From contig NZ_JACHNB010000001.1 in assembly GCF_014205225.1 (NCBI RefSeq), positions 2,337,501 to 2,401,500 of the forward strand: a stretch of DNA of 64,000 nucleotides. Reading direction: 5' to 3'. This DNA comes from Actinoplanes octamycinicus. Its GTDB lineage: Bacteria; Actinomycetota; Actinomycetes; Mycobacteriales; Micromonosporaceae. Position 1 is the first letter of the stretch. Each line of letters opens with the position of its first letter. Shown here in pieces: positions 39,435 to 48,061 of the stretch. The notes beneath the pieces were generated by a model, which saw nothing but the letters and a program-made list of their open reading frames with translations, made no database searches and was not told where the DNA came from. Position numbers and translations under genes: made by a program.

Positions 39435-40219
39435 CGCGACAGCGGGTCCCGGTCGCGCTGCTGGTGCCGGCGATCGGCGGGCTGATCTTCCTGATCCTGC
39501 CGCTGGCCGGGCTCCTCTGGCGGACCCCGTGGTCCACGCTGCTGCAGCGGCTCACCGAGCCGGCGGTGGCCGCGGCGCTGAAACTGTCGCTGCTCACCGC
39601 GAGCCTGGCCACCCTGCTCTGCCTGGTCCTCGGCGTCCCGCTGGCCTGGCTGCTGGCCCGGGTGGTGTTCCCCGGCCGGCGCCTGGTCCGGGCGCTGATC
39701 ACGGTGCCGCTGGTGCTGCCGCCGGTGGTCGGCGGCATCGCGCTGTTGCTCGCCCTGGGCCGGCGCGGCCTGCTGGGTGGCTGGCTGGACGAGACGTTCG
39801 GGGTGAGCCTGCCGTTCACCACGGCCGGGGTGGTGGTCGCCGAGGCGTTCGTGGCGCTGCCCTTCCTGGTCATCTCGGTGGAGGGCGCGCTGCGTGGCGC
39901 CGACACCCGCTACGAGGAGGCCGCCGCCACCCTCGGGGCGAGCCGCTGGACCACCTTCACCCACGTGACGCTGCCGCTGGTGGCGCCCGGGATCGCGGCC
40001 GGCGGGGTGCTGTGCTGGGCGCGGGCGCTCGGCGAGTTCGGCGCGACGATCACCTTCGCCGGGAACTATCCGGGGATCACCCAGACCATGCCGCTCGCCG
40101 TCTACCAGACCATGGAGAGCGGCGACCTGGACGGCGCGGTGGTGCTCAGCCTGATCCTGCTGGCCGTCTCGGTCACCATCCTGGCCGCGCTGCGCGACCG
40201 CTGGCTGGCGGCGCCGTGA
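39431..40219 (+). CDS. modB: Molybdate ABC transporter permease
   Basis: A 262-residue membrane protein with about six segments. The coupling EAA loop is EEAAATLGASRWTTFTHVTLPLVAPGIAAGGVLCWARALGEFGATITFAG, the typical ModB/CysT sequence. GTG at 39431 overlaps the modA stop; a longer open frame upstream is the wrong reading of modA. The stop overlaps the modC GTG, so the operon is tightly coupled. Confidence 0.94.
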   Translation: MTRQRVPVALLVPAIGGLIFLILPLAGLLWRTPWSTLLQRLTEPAVAAALKLSLLTASLATLLCLVLGVPLAWLLARVVFPGRRLVRALITVPLVLPPVVGGIALLLALGRRGLLGGWLDETFGVSLPFTTAGVVVAEAFVALPFLVISVEGALRGADTRYEEAAATLGASRWTTFTHVTLPLVAPGIAAGGVLCWARALGEFGATITFAGNYPGITQTMPLAVYQTMESGDLDGAVVLSLILLAVSVTILAALRDRWLAAP

Positions 40220-41253
40220 GCCTGGACGCGCGCCTGGTCGTCCGGCGCGGCGACTTCCGGCTGGACATCGCGCTGTCGATCGGCGCCGGCGAGACGGTCG
40301 CGCTGCTCGGGCCGAACGGAGCCGGCAAGACCACCGCGCTGCGGGCCCTGGCCGGGCTCACCCCGCTCACCGACGGGTTCGTGACCATCGACGGCCGGGA
40401 CCTGTCGGCCGTCCCGCCCGAGGACCGCCGGGTCGGCGTGGTGTTCCAGGACTACTTGCTCTTCCCGCACCTCAACGCCCGGGACAACGTGGCGTTCGGG
40501 CCGCGCCGGCAAGGCGTCGACCGGCGCGCCGCGCACGCCGTCGCGGAGCGCTGGCTGGACCGGGTCGGGCTGGCCGGGCTCGGCCGGCGCAAACCCCGGG
40601 ACCTGTCCGGCGGGCAGGCGCAGCGGGTCGCGCTGGCCCGGGCGCTCGCCGTCGAGCCGGCGCTGCTGCTGCTCGACGAGCCGCTGGCCGCACTGGACGC
40701 GCGGACCCGGCTGGAGACCCGGGCCGAGCTGCACCGGCACCTGGCCGCGCATCCGGGGGCGACGCTCCTGGTCACCCACGATCCGCTGGACGCGCTGGTG
40801 CTGGCCGACCGACTGGTGATCGTCGAGGACGGGCGGGTGGTGCAGGAGGGCGACGCGGCGACGGTCACCGCCCGGCCGCGCACCGACTACGTCGCGCAGC
40901 TGGTCGGGCTCAACCTGTTCCGGGGGCACGGCGACGGTCACGCCGTACGGGTGACCGATGATCTCGTCCTGACCGCGACCGACATCGTGCACGGTGACGC
41001 GTTCGTCGCCTTCCCCCCGGCGGCCGTCGCGGTGCACCCGCGGCAGCCGGACGGCAGCCCGCGGAACACCTGGCCCGCGGTGCTCACCGACATCCAGCGG
41101 CACGGCGACAACCTGCGGGTCCGGCTGGCCGGGCCGATCGTGGTGGCCGCCGACATCACCCCGGCCGCGGCGGCGCAGCTGGACCTGCGGCCGGGACGGG
41201 AGCTGTGGGCGGCGGTCAAAGCGAGCGAGACCCGGGCCTACCCAGCGGCTTGA
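40216..41253 (+). CDS. modC: Molybdate ABC transporter ATP-binding protein
   Basis: A 345-residue ATPase. Walker [19 protein letters not shown]-loop VVFQDYLLFPHL, signature RDLSGGQAQRVALARALAVEP, Walker B LLLLDEPLAALDART, H-loop LLVTHDPLDAL. A C-terminal MOP/TOBE-like domain (about 275-345, PAVLTDIQRHGDNLRVRLAGPIVVAADITPAAAAQLDL) is expected for ModC. GTG start overlapping modB. The last 38 bp overlap the end of the convergent marR gene, an unusually long antiparallel overlap. Confidence 0.94.
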   Translation: MSLDARLVVRRGDFRLDIALSIGAGETVALLGPNGAGKTTALRALAGLTPLTDGFVTIDGRDLSAVPPEDRRVGVVFQDYLLFPHLNARDNVAFGPRRQGVDRRAAHAVAERWLDRVGLAGLGRRKPRDLSGGQAQRVALARALAVEPALLLLDEPLAALDARTRLETRAELHRHLAAHPGATLLVTHDPLDALVLADRLVIVEDGRVVQEGDAATVTARPRTDYVAQLVGLNLFRGHGDGHAVRVTDDLVLTATDIVHGDAFVAFPPAAVAVHPRQPDGSPRNTWPAVLTDIQRHGDNLRVRLAGPIVVAADITPAAAAQLDLRPGRELWAAVKASETRAYPAA

Positions 41254-41704
41254 GGATCCGCGCGGTCAGCCGGCACCAGTCGTCCAGCTCGTCCGGGGTG
41301 AGCCCGGCGAACCATTCGGCGATCGCGGCCTCGTCCCCGGCGTCCCGGGACGCCCAGTAGCGCGCCCCGGCCTCGGTCGGGACCAGGCGCCGGCGACGCC
41401 GGTCGGCCGGGTCCGGCTCGATCCGCAGCATGCCCTTGCGCTCCAGCGCGCCGACCAGCTGCGCCACGTTCTGATGGGTGCTGCCGAGCGCCGCCGCGGC
41501 CTCGGTCACGGTCGGCCCGTCCAGCGCGTGCACCGCGGTGAGCAGCGCGGCCTGCTGGGTGGTGAGCCCGTCGGCGCGCAGCCGGTCGTCCATCAGGTAG
41601 CGCAGCCGCTGGGCCAGGACCAGGGAGAACCGGAACGCCCGCACCGGCGGGGCGAGCCGCGAATCCGGGCCCAGATCGAAGAGGGTCTGTTCCGGCTCTG
41701 ACAT
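41216..41704 (-). CDS. MarR-family transcriptional regulator
   Basis: A 162-residue winged-helix regulator. The DNA-binding core is LTTQQAALLTAVHALDGPTVTEAAAALGSTHQNVAQLVGALERKGMLRIEPDPADRRRRRLVPTEAG. Start ATG at 41704 is 19 bp from the divergent glycosyltransferase start, with two GCAATATATT sites in between and beyond, so it probably represses both genes. Longer open frames upstream are antisense to the glycosyltransferase. Confidence 0.93.
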   Translation of the reverse strand: MSEPEQTLFDLGPDSRLAPPVRAFRFSLVLAQRLRYLMDDRLRADGLTTQQAALLTAVHALDGPTVTEAAAALGSTHQNVAQLVGALERKGMLRIEPDPADRRRRRLVPTEAGARYWASRDAGDEAAIAEWFAGLTPDELDDWCRLTARILKPLGRPGSRSL

Positions 41705-41706
41705 TC

Positions 41707-41741
41707 GCAATATATTACACACATGGTCCGCAATATATTGC
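41707..41741. promoter_or_regulatory. Paired MarR-type operators GCAATATATT(GC)
   Basis: GCAATATATTA at 41707-41717 and the perfect palindrome GCAATATATTGC at 41730-41741 are 23 bp apart, about two DNA turns. The second lies inside the first codons of the glycosyltransferase. The AT-rich motif stands out in this high-GC sequence. Confidence 0.75.
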
Positions 41742-43090
41742 CTAGTTCCGGGATCTGCCTGCTGCCGCACTGCGCCTACCTCTCCCAGACGTCGCGCATG
41801 ATCGAGATCTACCGGGCGCTGCGGGACCGCGGCGTCATCCCGCGCGTGGCCACCCACGGCGGCACCCACGAGTCCGCGCTGCGCGCGGCCGGCATCGACT
41901 ACGACCTGGTCGGGCCGCGGATGGACGACGAGCGGTGCGCCCGTTTCCTGCGCGAGCAGCCGAGCACCGGGCCGGTCGGGCAGAGCGCCTACAGCGACGC
42001 CGAGCTGCGGGCCTACGTGCTGGCCGAGGCGGACTACTTCACCGCCCACCGGATCCACACCGCGGTCACCGGCTTCACCCTGACCACCACGCTCTCCACC
42101 CGGCTGGCCGGTGTCCGCCTGGTCAGCGAGCACTCGGCGAGCTGGGTCCCGCCGATCTTCGAGCGCGGCCTGCTCCCGGCCCCGTCCCAGCCGCTCCTGG
42201 GGATCCGCTCGGCCTGGTTGGCGAACCGGATGCCGCCCCGGGTCAGGTTCTACTGTGGCGGGTTCAACCGGCTCGCCCGGGAGCTGGGCGTTCCCGGGAT
42301 CCCCAGCGTCGCCGCGCTGGTCCTCGGTGACCTCACCCTGGTCACCGAGGACCCGGTGGTGCTCGGTGTCAGCCGCCGCGACATCGAGGCGTGGCGTCCC
42401 GGGCGCGGCTACCGCCCGGAGACCCGGCTGCGGGTGACCGGGCCGCTCTTCGCCCACCTGCCGATCCCGTTGCCCGCCGAGATCGCGGAGTTCCTGGACG
42501 TCCCGGTCCCGGCCGGCGCCCACGGCTCTCCCGGACCCGTCGAGACAACGGTGAGCGCCGGCCTTGCGCACGCCGACCAGCCGGGTCGCTCACGGCGGAG
42601 TCGCCGGCCGGTGATCTATGTCGCGATCACCTCCAGCCCGCCGTCGCTGGTCCGCGCGGTGGTGCGGGCGCTGCGGCCGCTCGGCGCCCGGATCCTGGTC
42701 GCCGCGACCGTGCACGACCTCGCCGACCTCGCCGACGACCAGGTCATGGTCGGCGGCGTGCTGCCCAGCCACCTGGTGATGCCGCGGGTCGATCTCGCGG
42801 TGACCGCCGGCGGGCAGGGAAGTGTGCAGACCGCGATGGCCGCCGGGGTGCCGCTGCTCGGCATTCCGCTGCAGCTGGAGCAGGACCTCAACGTGACGCT
42901 GCTGGAGCGGCGCGGGGCGGCCCGGTGGGTGGCGCCGCGGCAGGCCGGGTCGTCGCGCCTGACGGCGCTGGCGAGCGAGCTGCTCACCGACGGTCGATAC
43001 CGGCGCGCGGCGGAGGCGATCCGCGAGGTCTATGCCGCGACCGACGGCCCGGCCAACGCCGCGGAGCAGATTCTTTCGGTACGCCCATAG
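41723..43090 (+). CDS. Glycosyltransferase, GT1/MGT-like
   Basis: A 455-residue soluble GT-B fold transferase. The N-terminal half has GICLLPHCAYLSQTSRMIEIYRALRDRGV and HGGTHESALRAAGIDYDLVGP, as in macrolide-type and UGT transferases. The C-terminal half has VIYVAITSSP, VLPSHLVMPRVDLAVTAGGQGSVQTAMAAGVPLLGIPLQLEQDLNVTLLERRGAA, the nucleotide-sugar donor site (Gly-Gly-Gln-Gly in place of the usual His-Gly-Gly). A low-complexity insert lies at about 265-290. Divergent from MarR, which suggests a role in inactivating or exporting a toxic compound; acceptor unknown. ATG 41723 has no ribosome site and may be leaderless. Confidence 0.85.
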   Translation: MVRNILPSSGICLLPHCAYLSQTSRMIEIYRALRDRGVIPRVATHGGTHESALRAAGIDYDLVGPRMDDERCARFLREQPSTGPVGQSAYSDAELRAYVLAEADYFTAHRIHTAVTGFTLTTTLSTRLAGVRLVSEHSASWVPPIFERGLLPAPSQPLLGIRSAWLANRMPPRVRFYCGGFNRLARELGVPGIPSVAALVLGDLTLVTEDPVVLGVSRRDIEAWRPGRGYRPETRLRVTGPLFAHLPIPLPAEIAEFLDVPVPAGAHGSPGPVETTVSAGLAHADQPGRSRRSRRPVIYVAITSSPPSLVRAVVRALRPLGARILVAATVHDLADLADDQVMVGGVLPSHLVMPRVDLAVTAGGQGSVQTAMAAGVPLLGIPLQLEQDLNVTLLERRGAARWVAPRQAGSSRLTALASELLTDGRYRRAAEAIREVYAATDGPANAAEQILSVRP

Positions 43091-43276
43091 CGGGGCCGCC
43101 GGTGGCCGAGCCGCATCGCTGTCCCGCCCGTGACCGGGCCCCGTGAACGGCCCGCGCCGGGCCGCTGCCGCCCGAGGTCGCGGCGCGCCTCCGGGTTCCC
43201 CGGCTGGCGCGTACGGGTCCTTCCGGGCTCGCGAGACACCGCTCAGCACCAGCCGGGGCCTGCACCCGCGGTGTTC

Positions 43277-43930
43277 TCAGGCGGCCGGGACCAGGTCTCC
43301 CGGGTAGGTCGTGCCCAGCTCCTGGAAGACGGCGGCGTTCAGCGCGAACGCGTGCCGCGCCTCGGCGACCAGGGTGTCCAGCTCGGTGGGTGGCAGGGCG
43401 AGGGCGTCCAGGCGGGCGCGGTAGGCGGCCTTGTAGACCTTCGGGTCCGGGATCCGGTCGAAGCGGTAGAACGCCGTCCCGGCCCGGCCGAGGCCGTAGA
43501 CGGTGGCGACCCGGCTGCCGACCAGCTGGCCGCCGGAGAGGTCGCCCAGGTAGCGCACGTAATGGTGGGCCACGAAGTGGGCCGGCGAGGTGGAGCAGCG
43601 CTCGCGCAGCCGGGCGGTGTACGCCCGGGTGGCCTCGATCGGCTCGGCGGCGGACGGCCAGTCCGGGCCGTACAGGTGGGCCAGATCGGACTCCAGGGCG
43701 GCGACCCGGGCGAGGGCGGGATCGGCGAAGCCGCCGGCCACCGGGTCCTCCAGCATGGCCGTGGCGGCGCTCTCCAGCTCCCGGTAGATGAACAGATATT
43801 GCGCGGTCAGGGCGGCGAAACCGGCCGGCGGGACGGCCCCGCCGAGCAGCCGGGTGACGAAGCCGCGGGTCTCGGCGTCGCGATGCCCGGCCATGGTGGC
43901 CCTGCGGAGGCGTGCGGCGAATCCGGTCAT
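43277..43930 (-). CDS. Biliverdin-producing heme oxygenase
   Basis: A 217-residue enzyme opening heme to biliverdin, CO and iron in the cytoplasm. The proximal His is in ATMAGHRDAETRGFV, and the distal-helix signature is YVRYLGDLSGGQLVGSRVA; FYRFDRIPDPKVYKAAYRARLDAL completes the HmuO-like pattern. Length is normal. ATG at 43930. Monocistronic, in the same direction as the upstream protease but separated by two hairpins; no heme transporter is adjacent. Iron acquisition or heme turnover is the probable role. Confidence 0.93.
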   Translation of the reverse strand: MTGFAARLRRATMAGHRDAETRGFVTRLLGGAVPPAGFAALTAQYLFIYRELESAATAMLEDPVAGGFADPALARVAALESDLAHLYGPDWPSAAEPIEATRAYTARLRERCSTSPAHFVAHHYVRYLGDLSGGQLVGSRVATVYGLGRAGTAFYRFDRIPDPKVYKAAYRARLDALALPPTELDTLVAEARHAFALNAAVFQELGTTYPGDLVPAA

Positions 43931-43994
43931 CTGGCGGCTCGTCCTTCCTCGGGGTTGCCGGTCCGACGGTAGTGATCCTTACGATGGGGGTGAG

Positions 43995-44027
43995 CCGGCC
44001 GGGAATCGTTGCGGAATTCCCGGCCGG
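43995..44027 (-). terminator. Second hairpin between protease and heme oxygenase genes
   Basis: CCGGCCGGGAAT (43995-44006) and ATTCCCGGCCGG (44016-44027) form a perfect 12-bp stem with 9-nt loop. No clear T run; it may back up the adjacent terminator or lie in the heme oxygenase leader. Confidence 0.55.
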
Positions 44028-44051
44028 TTCGTCCTCACGCGCAAGCATCGC

Positions 44052-44084
44052 GGCGGTCAGGCGAAGGTAGCTCGCCTGACCGCC
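44052..44084 (-). terminator. Terminator of the protease gene
   Basis: GGCGGTCAGGCGA (44052-44064) and TCGCCTGACCGCC (44072-44084) form a perfect 13-bp stem with a 7-nt loop, about 26 nt after the protease stop on the minus strand. Confidence 0.65.
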
Positions 44085-44110
44085 GGGACCAGCCTTGCCG
44101 TTCTTCCCGC

Positions 44111-44947
<837 letters not shown>

Positions 44948-45064
44948 TCACATCTATGAATGCGGCTATCTCAAACCGGTCATACCGTCGGGTAGCCGCC
45001 CGCGCCCTCTCCGCGCCGCCGATCTCCTGCCCCATGTCGCTGATCGAAGCATGGAAATTTCTTG

Positions 45065-45093
45065 TTGACTAGGCTTCGTCATAGTCGTAATTT
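45065..45093 (+). promoter_or_regulatory. Sigma-70-type promoter of the SIS-domain gene
   Basis: TTGACT (45065-45070) and TAATTT (45088-45093) are 17 bp apart, a close match to housekeeping promoter consensus in an AT-rich island. Transcription would start near 45100, giving a very short leader. Confidence 0.7.
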
Positions 45094-45121
45094 TCATCGG
45101 CAACAGCCGTCGATGAAAAGG

Positions 45122-45895
45122 ATGTCCGACGTGACCGGAGAGAGCGGTGTCACCAGCAGTGACTTCCTGCACCGGATCCGGACCGTGGTGGACCGGGTCG
45201 GCGCCGGTCAGAGCGAGGAGAAGCGGCGGGCCGCCGAGCTGCTCACCACAACGGTCCGTAGTGGCGGGGTGATCCAGGCCTTCGGCTGCGGCCACTCCGA
45301 GGCGTTCGCCATGGAGATAGCCGGCCGGGCCGGCGGGCTGGTGCCGACCAACCGGATCGCGCTGCGCGACATCGTGCTCTACGGCGGCGACCCGCTCGAC
45401 GCGCTGGCCGACCCGATGGTGGAGCGCGACACCGCGATCGCCCACCGGCTCTACCAGCTCGCCCCGATCAAGCCGGACGACGCCTTCGTGATCGCCTCGA
45501 ACTCCGGGATCAACGGCGCGGTCGTCGAGATGGCGCTGCTGGTCAAGGAGCGTGGGCACCCGCTGGTGGCGATCACCTCGGCGGACCACTCGGCCGGCGT
45601 CGCGTCCCGGCACCCGAGCGGGCGCAAACTCGGCGAGATCGCCGACGTGGTGCTGGACAACGGGGCGCCGTACGGCGACGCGGTCCTGCCGCTCCCGGGC
45701 GGCGGCGCGGTCGGCGCGGTCTCCTCGATCACCGCGGCGCTGCTGGCCCAGCAACTGGTCACCGACGTGGTCGCCAACCTGCTCGACGCCGGGGAGACCC
45801 CGCCGGTCTACCTGTCGGACAACGTGCCCGGCGGCAAGGAACACAACGCGCGACTGGAAGCGCGGTACGCCGGGCGCATCCGGCGTACCGCCTAG
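45122..45895 (+). CDS. SIS-domain phosphosugar-binding protein (UPF0309 type)
   Basis: A protein of about 257 residues with one SIS domain: GGVIQAFGCGHSEAFAMEIAGRAGGL, DAFVIASNSGINGAVVEMALLVKERGHPLVAITS, and a C-terminal HNARLEARYAGRI. The NSG-x-N phosphosugar-binding loop is intact. This family is thought to act on or sense amino-sugar phosphates. Start is uncertain: ATG 45113, ATG 45122 and GTG 45131 are in frame, with AAAAGGA best placed for the last. The short leader and strong promoter are noted separately. It stands alone before the GH16 gene. Confidence 0.85.
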   Translation: MSDVTGESGVTSSDFLHRIRTVVDRVGAGQSEEKRRAAELLTTTVRSGGVIQAFGCGHSEAFAMEIAGRAGGLVPTNRIALRDIVLYGGDPLDALADPMVERDTAIAHRLYQLAPIKPDDAFVIASNSGINGAVVEMALLVKERGHPLVAITSADHSAGVASRHPSGRKLGEIADVVLDNGAPYGDAVLPLPGGGAVGAVSSITAALLAQQLVTDVVANLLDAGETPPVYLSDNVPGGKEHNARLEARYAGRIRRTA

Positions 45896-46032
45896 GGATC
45901 TCGATCCCGACCCGGACCCGGTACGTCCTGGCGCAGGGTCTGGCCGCCCTGCCGGTCAGCCAGGGCTACCGCTTTCCACCGGTACCTCCGCACCGGAATG
46001 ACCACCGGCGCGGTCTTCGATTGGAGTCCCCC

Positions 46033-47217
46033 GTGCTTGCTAAGAGATTCGCCGGGATAGCCGCGGCCGTGCTGGCCGCCTCGGGCATCGTCGCCCTGAG
46101 CTCCGGCGCCCCCGCCTCGGCGGCCGACTGCGGTTACCTGTTCGACGACTTCCACTACAGCTCGTCCTCAGACGCGGCGCTGACCGCGAACGGCTGGACG
46201 CCGCGCAGCTACCAGGGCGGGCCCGGTGTGGCCGGGGCGAACTGGTCGCCGGCCAACATCACCTTCCCCACCTCGAACGGCGACAAGGTCGCCCAGCTCA
46301 CCGCGTACACCGACGGCACCGCGGCCGGGACCGGGCACGCCGAGCTCTACTCCACCCAGAAGCGGTACCTGGAGGGCACCTACGCCAGCCGGGTCCGGTT
46401 CAGCGACACACCCGTGTCCGGCAACGACGGCGACCACATCAACGAGACGTTCTTCACCATCAGCCCGCTGAACGGGGATCTCGACCCGACCTACAGCGAG
46501 CTGGACATCTCCGAGTACCTGCCGAACGGCGGCTGGGGCGAGACCGGGCCGATCAACTACCAGACGACCTGGTACACGTACCGGAACGAGCCCTGGTACG
46601 CGGACAACCTGCACTCCTCGCAGCGGTCCAGTCTGGACGGCTGGCACGACCTGGTCGCCCAGGTGGCGAACGGGCACGTCGTCTACTGGATCGACGGGGT
46701 ACAGGTCGGCGACCACGGCGGGAAGTACTTCCCGCGGCAGACCATGACGATCAACTGGAACCTGTGGTTCATCGACCTGGCCACCCACACCGGCGGGAAG
46801 AGCACGTACAACCAGCAGGTCGACTGGGTGCTGTTCGCCAAGAACCAGGTGCTGTCGCCGGCCCAGGCCACCGCGCAGGCGGCCGGTTACCGCTCCGGCG
46901 GGACGGCGTTCCTGGACACCGTCGCCTCCAGCGGCACCTGCTCCAACCCCAGCACGCCGCCGGTGACCCCGTCCTCGACGCCGCCCTCGTCCCCGCCCAC
47001 CTCGCAGCCGCCGGCCACCGGCTGCTCGAACGCGCCGGAGTGGCAGTTCAGCAGCGTCTACCTGGGCGGCAACCTGGTCAAGCACGAGAAGAGCAAGTAC
47101 GGCGACCCGAACGGCCCGGCCTCCGGCCAGGGCAAGCACCTGTGGAAGGCGCGGTACTGGACGCAGGGCTCGGAGCCTGGCTGGACCGAGCAGTGGCAGG
47201 ACCTCGGCCCCTGCTGA
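46033..47217 (+). CDS. Secreted GH16-family endoglucanase with CBM5/12 domain
   Basis: A 394-residue exported enzyme. Signal peptide MLAKRFAGIAAAVLAASGIVALSSG, cleavage after ASA. The GH16 jelly-roll (about 35-280) contains the catalytic ELDISE motif in YSELDISEYLPNGG, matching E-x-D-x-x-E. A Pro/Ser/Thr linker (TPPVTPSSTPPSSPPTSQP) leads to a CBM5/12 chitin/cellulose-binding domain (PEWQFSSVYLGGNLVKHEKS ... KHLWKARYWTQGSEPG). Substrate is probably beta-1,3(4)-glucan or a related polymer; the binding domain points to fungal walls. Start GTG 46033 has GGAG 6 nt upstream; the in-frame TTG at 46021 lies on top of that site. Confidence 0.9.
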   Translation: MLAKRFAGIAAAVLAASGIVALSSGAPASAADCGYLFDDFHYSSSSDAALTANGWTPRSYQGGPGVAGANWSPANITFPTSNGDKVAQLTAYTDGTAAGTGHAELYSTQKRYLEGTYASRVRFSDTPVSGNDGDHINETFFTISPLNGDLDPTYSELDISEYLPNGGWGETGPINYQTTWYTYRNEPWYADNLHSSQRSSLDGWHDLVAQVANGHVVYWIDGVQVGDHGGKYFPRQTMTINWNLWFIDLATHTGGKSTYNQQVDWVLFAKNQVLSPAQATAQAAGYRSGGTAFLDTVASSGTCSNPSTPPVTPSSTPPSSPPTSQPPATGCSNAPEWQFSSVYLGGNLVKHEKSKYGDPNGPASGQGKHLWKARYWTQGSEPGWTEQWQDLGPC

Positions 47218-47230
47218 TCCTCGTCGGAAC

Positions 47231-47262
47231 CGGCGGGGCGCTTCTCCGGAGGCGCCCCGCCG
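47231..47262 (+). terminator. Terminator of the GH16 gene
   Basis: CGGCGGGGCGC and GCGCCCCGCCG form a perfect 11-bp stem with a 10-nt loop, 13 nt after the stop. No T run. Confidence 0.65.
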
Positions 47263-47375
47263 TGCCGTGCCCGCGTGCCAACGTGCGGAGCACGGCGCCC
47301 GGGTTGAACCGATCGCGGCCGTCCGGCGTGGGCTGAGTCAGGGAGTCCAGTCCCACGCGGCGGGAGGTGAGGACC

Positions 47376-47759
47376 GTGCGGTTCGACCCGGAGGACGATC
47401 TGCGTGCCTTTCAGGCGCAGGTCGAGGAGCGTACCCAGCAGACACTCCGGTTCAGCGCCGAGCTCGAGGCGACCGAGGTGACCGAGCACGCCCCCGGCGG
47501 CGAGATGACCGTGCGGATCAACTCGGCCGGTGGGCTGGCGGGTCTGGAGTTCCACCCCGAGGCCGATCGCGTGTCCCGGCAGGAGCTGGCTCGCCTGGTG
47601 CTCGAGACGTCCCGGCGGGCGCAGGGGCGGCTCGCCGAGCGGGTCGGTGAGATGGTGCGGGCGGTCTACGGTTCGGACTCCGGGACGGCAGCGCTGATCA
47701 ACGACGCGTACGCGCAGCGGTACCCGAGTGCCGCCGAGGACGAGGAGCGGCGCCGGTGA
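47376..47759 (+). CDS. YbaB/EbfC-family protein of a type VII secretion-associated operon
   Basis: A 127-residue protein with the YbaB pattern: N-terminal coiled-coil helix (DDLRAFQAQVEERTQQTLRFSAEL), a central sheet (EMTVRINSAGGLAGLEFHP), and a second helix (RQELARLVLETSRRAQGRLAERVGEMVRAVYG). YbaB proteins bind DNA or act as adaptors, and actinobacteria often encode diverged copies next to WXG100/EspC-like genes. GTG 47376 is 8 nt after GGGAGG; GTG 47367 overlaps that site. The stop overlaps the next GTG. Confidence 0.82.
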   Translation: MRFDPEDDLRAFQAQVEERTQQTLRFSAELEATEVTEHAPGGEMTVRINSAGGLAGLEFHPEADRVSRQELARLVLETSRRAQGRLAERVGEMVRAVYGSDSGTAALINDAYAQRYPSAAEDEERRR

Positions 47760-48061
47760 GCCTCGACATCCCGCCGGACGACGTGCGCCGGCACGCCCGC
47801 GACGTCGACGAGGTCGGCCGGATGCTCGACGAGGTGCGGGCGGCGGGCGCGCAGATCCGGACGTCGACCAGCGCTTATGGATACCTGATCGGGCCGCTGT
47901 TCACGACGCGGTACCTGAATCCGCACGGCGACGAGGCGATCGACGCGATGCGCAAGGCGGTCGACGGCATGCAGGCCCTCGCCGACGAACTGCGGGCCAT
48001 GGCTGCCGTGTTCGAGGGGACCGACCGGGACGCGGCTACGCACCTGCGAGGGACACGATGA
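47756..48061 (+). CDS. EspC-like (DUF2580/WXG100-type) type VII secretion substrate candidate
   Basis: A 101-residue helical protein, MSLDIPPDDVRRHARDVDEVGRMLDEV ... GDEAIDAMRKAVDGMQALADELRAMAAVFEGTDRDAA. The helix-turn-helix hairpin and the C-terminal VFEGTDRDAATHL region match EspC/DUF2580 proteins, where a Y/F-x3-D/E-type signal near the end directs export; here F-E-G-T-D fits. No WXG motif. Coupled to the YbaB-like gene before and the helical protein after it. Confidence 0.75.
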   Translation: MSLDIPPDDVRRHARDVDEVGRMLDEVRAAGAQIRTSTSAYGYLIGPLFTTRYLNPHGDEAIDAMRKAVDGMQALADELRAMAAVFEGTDRDAATHLRGTR

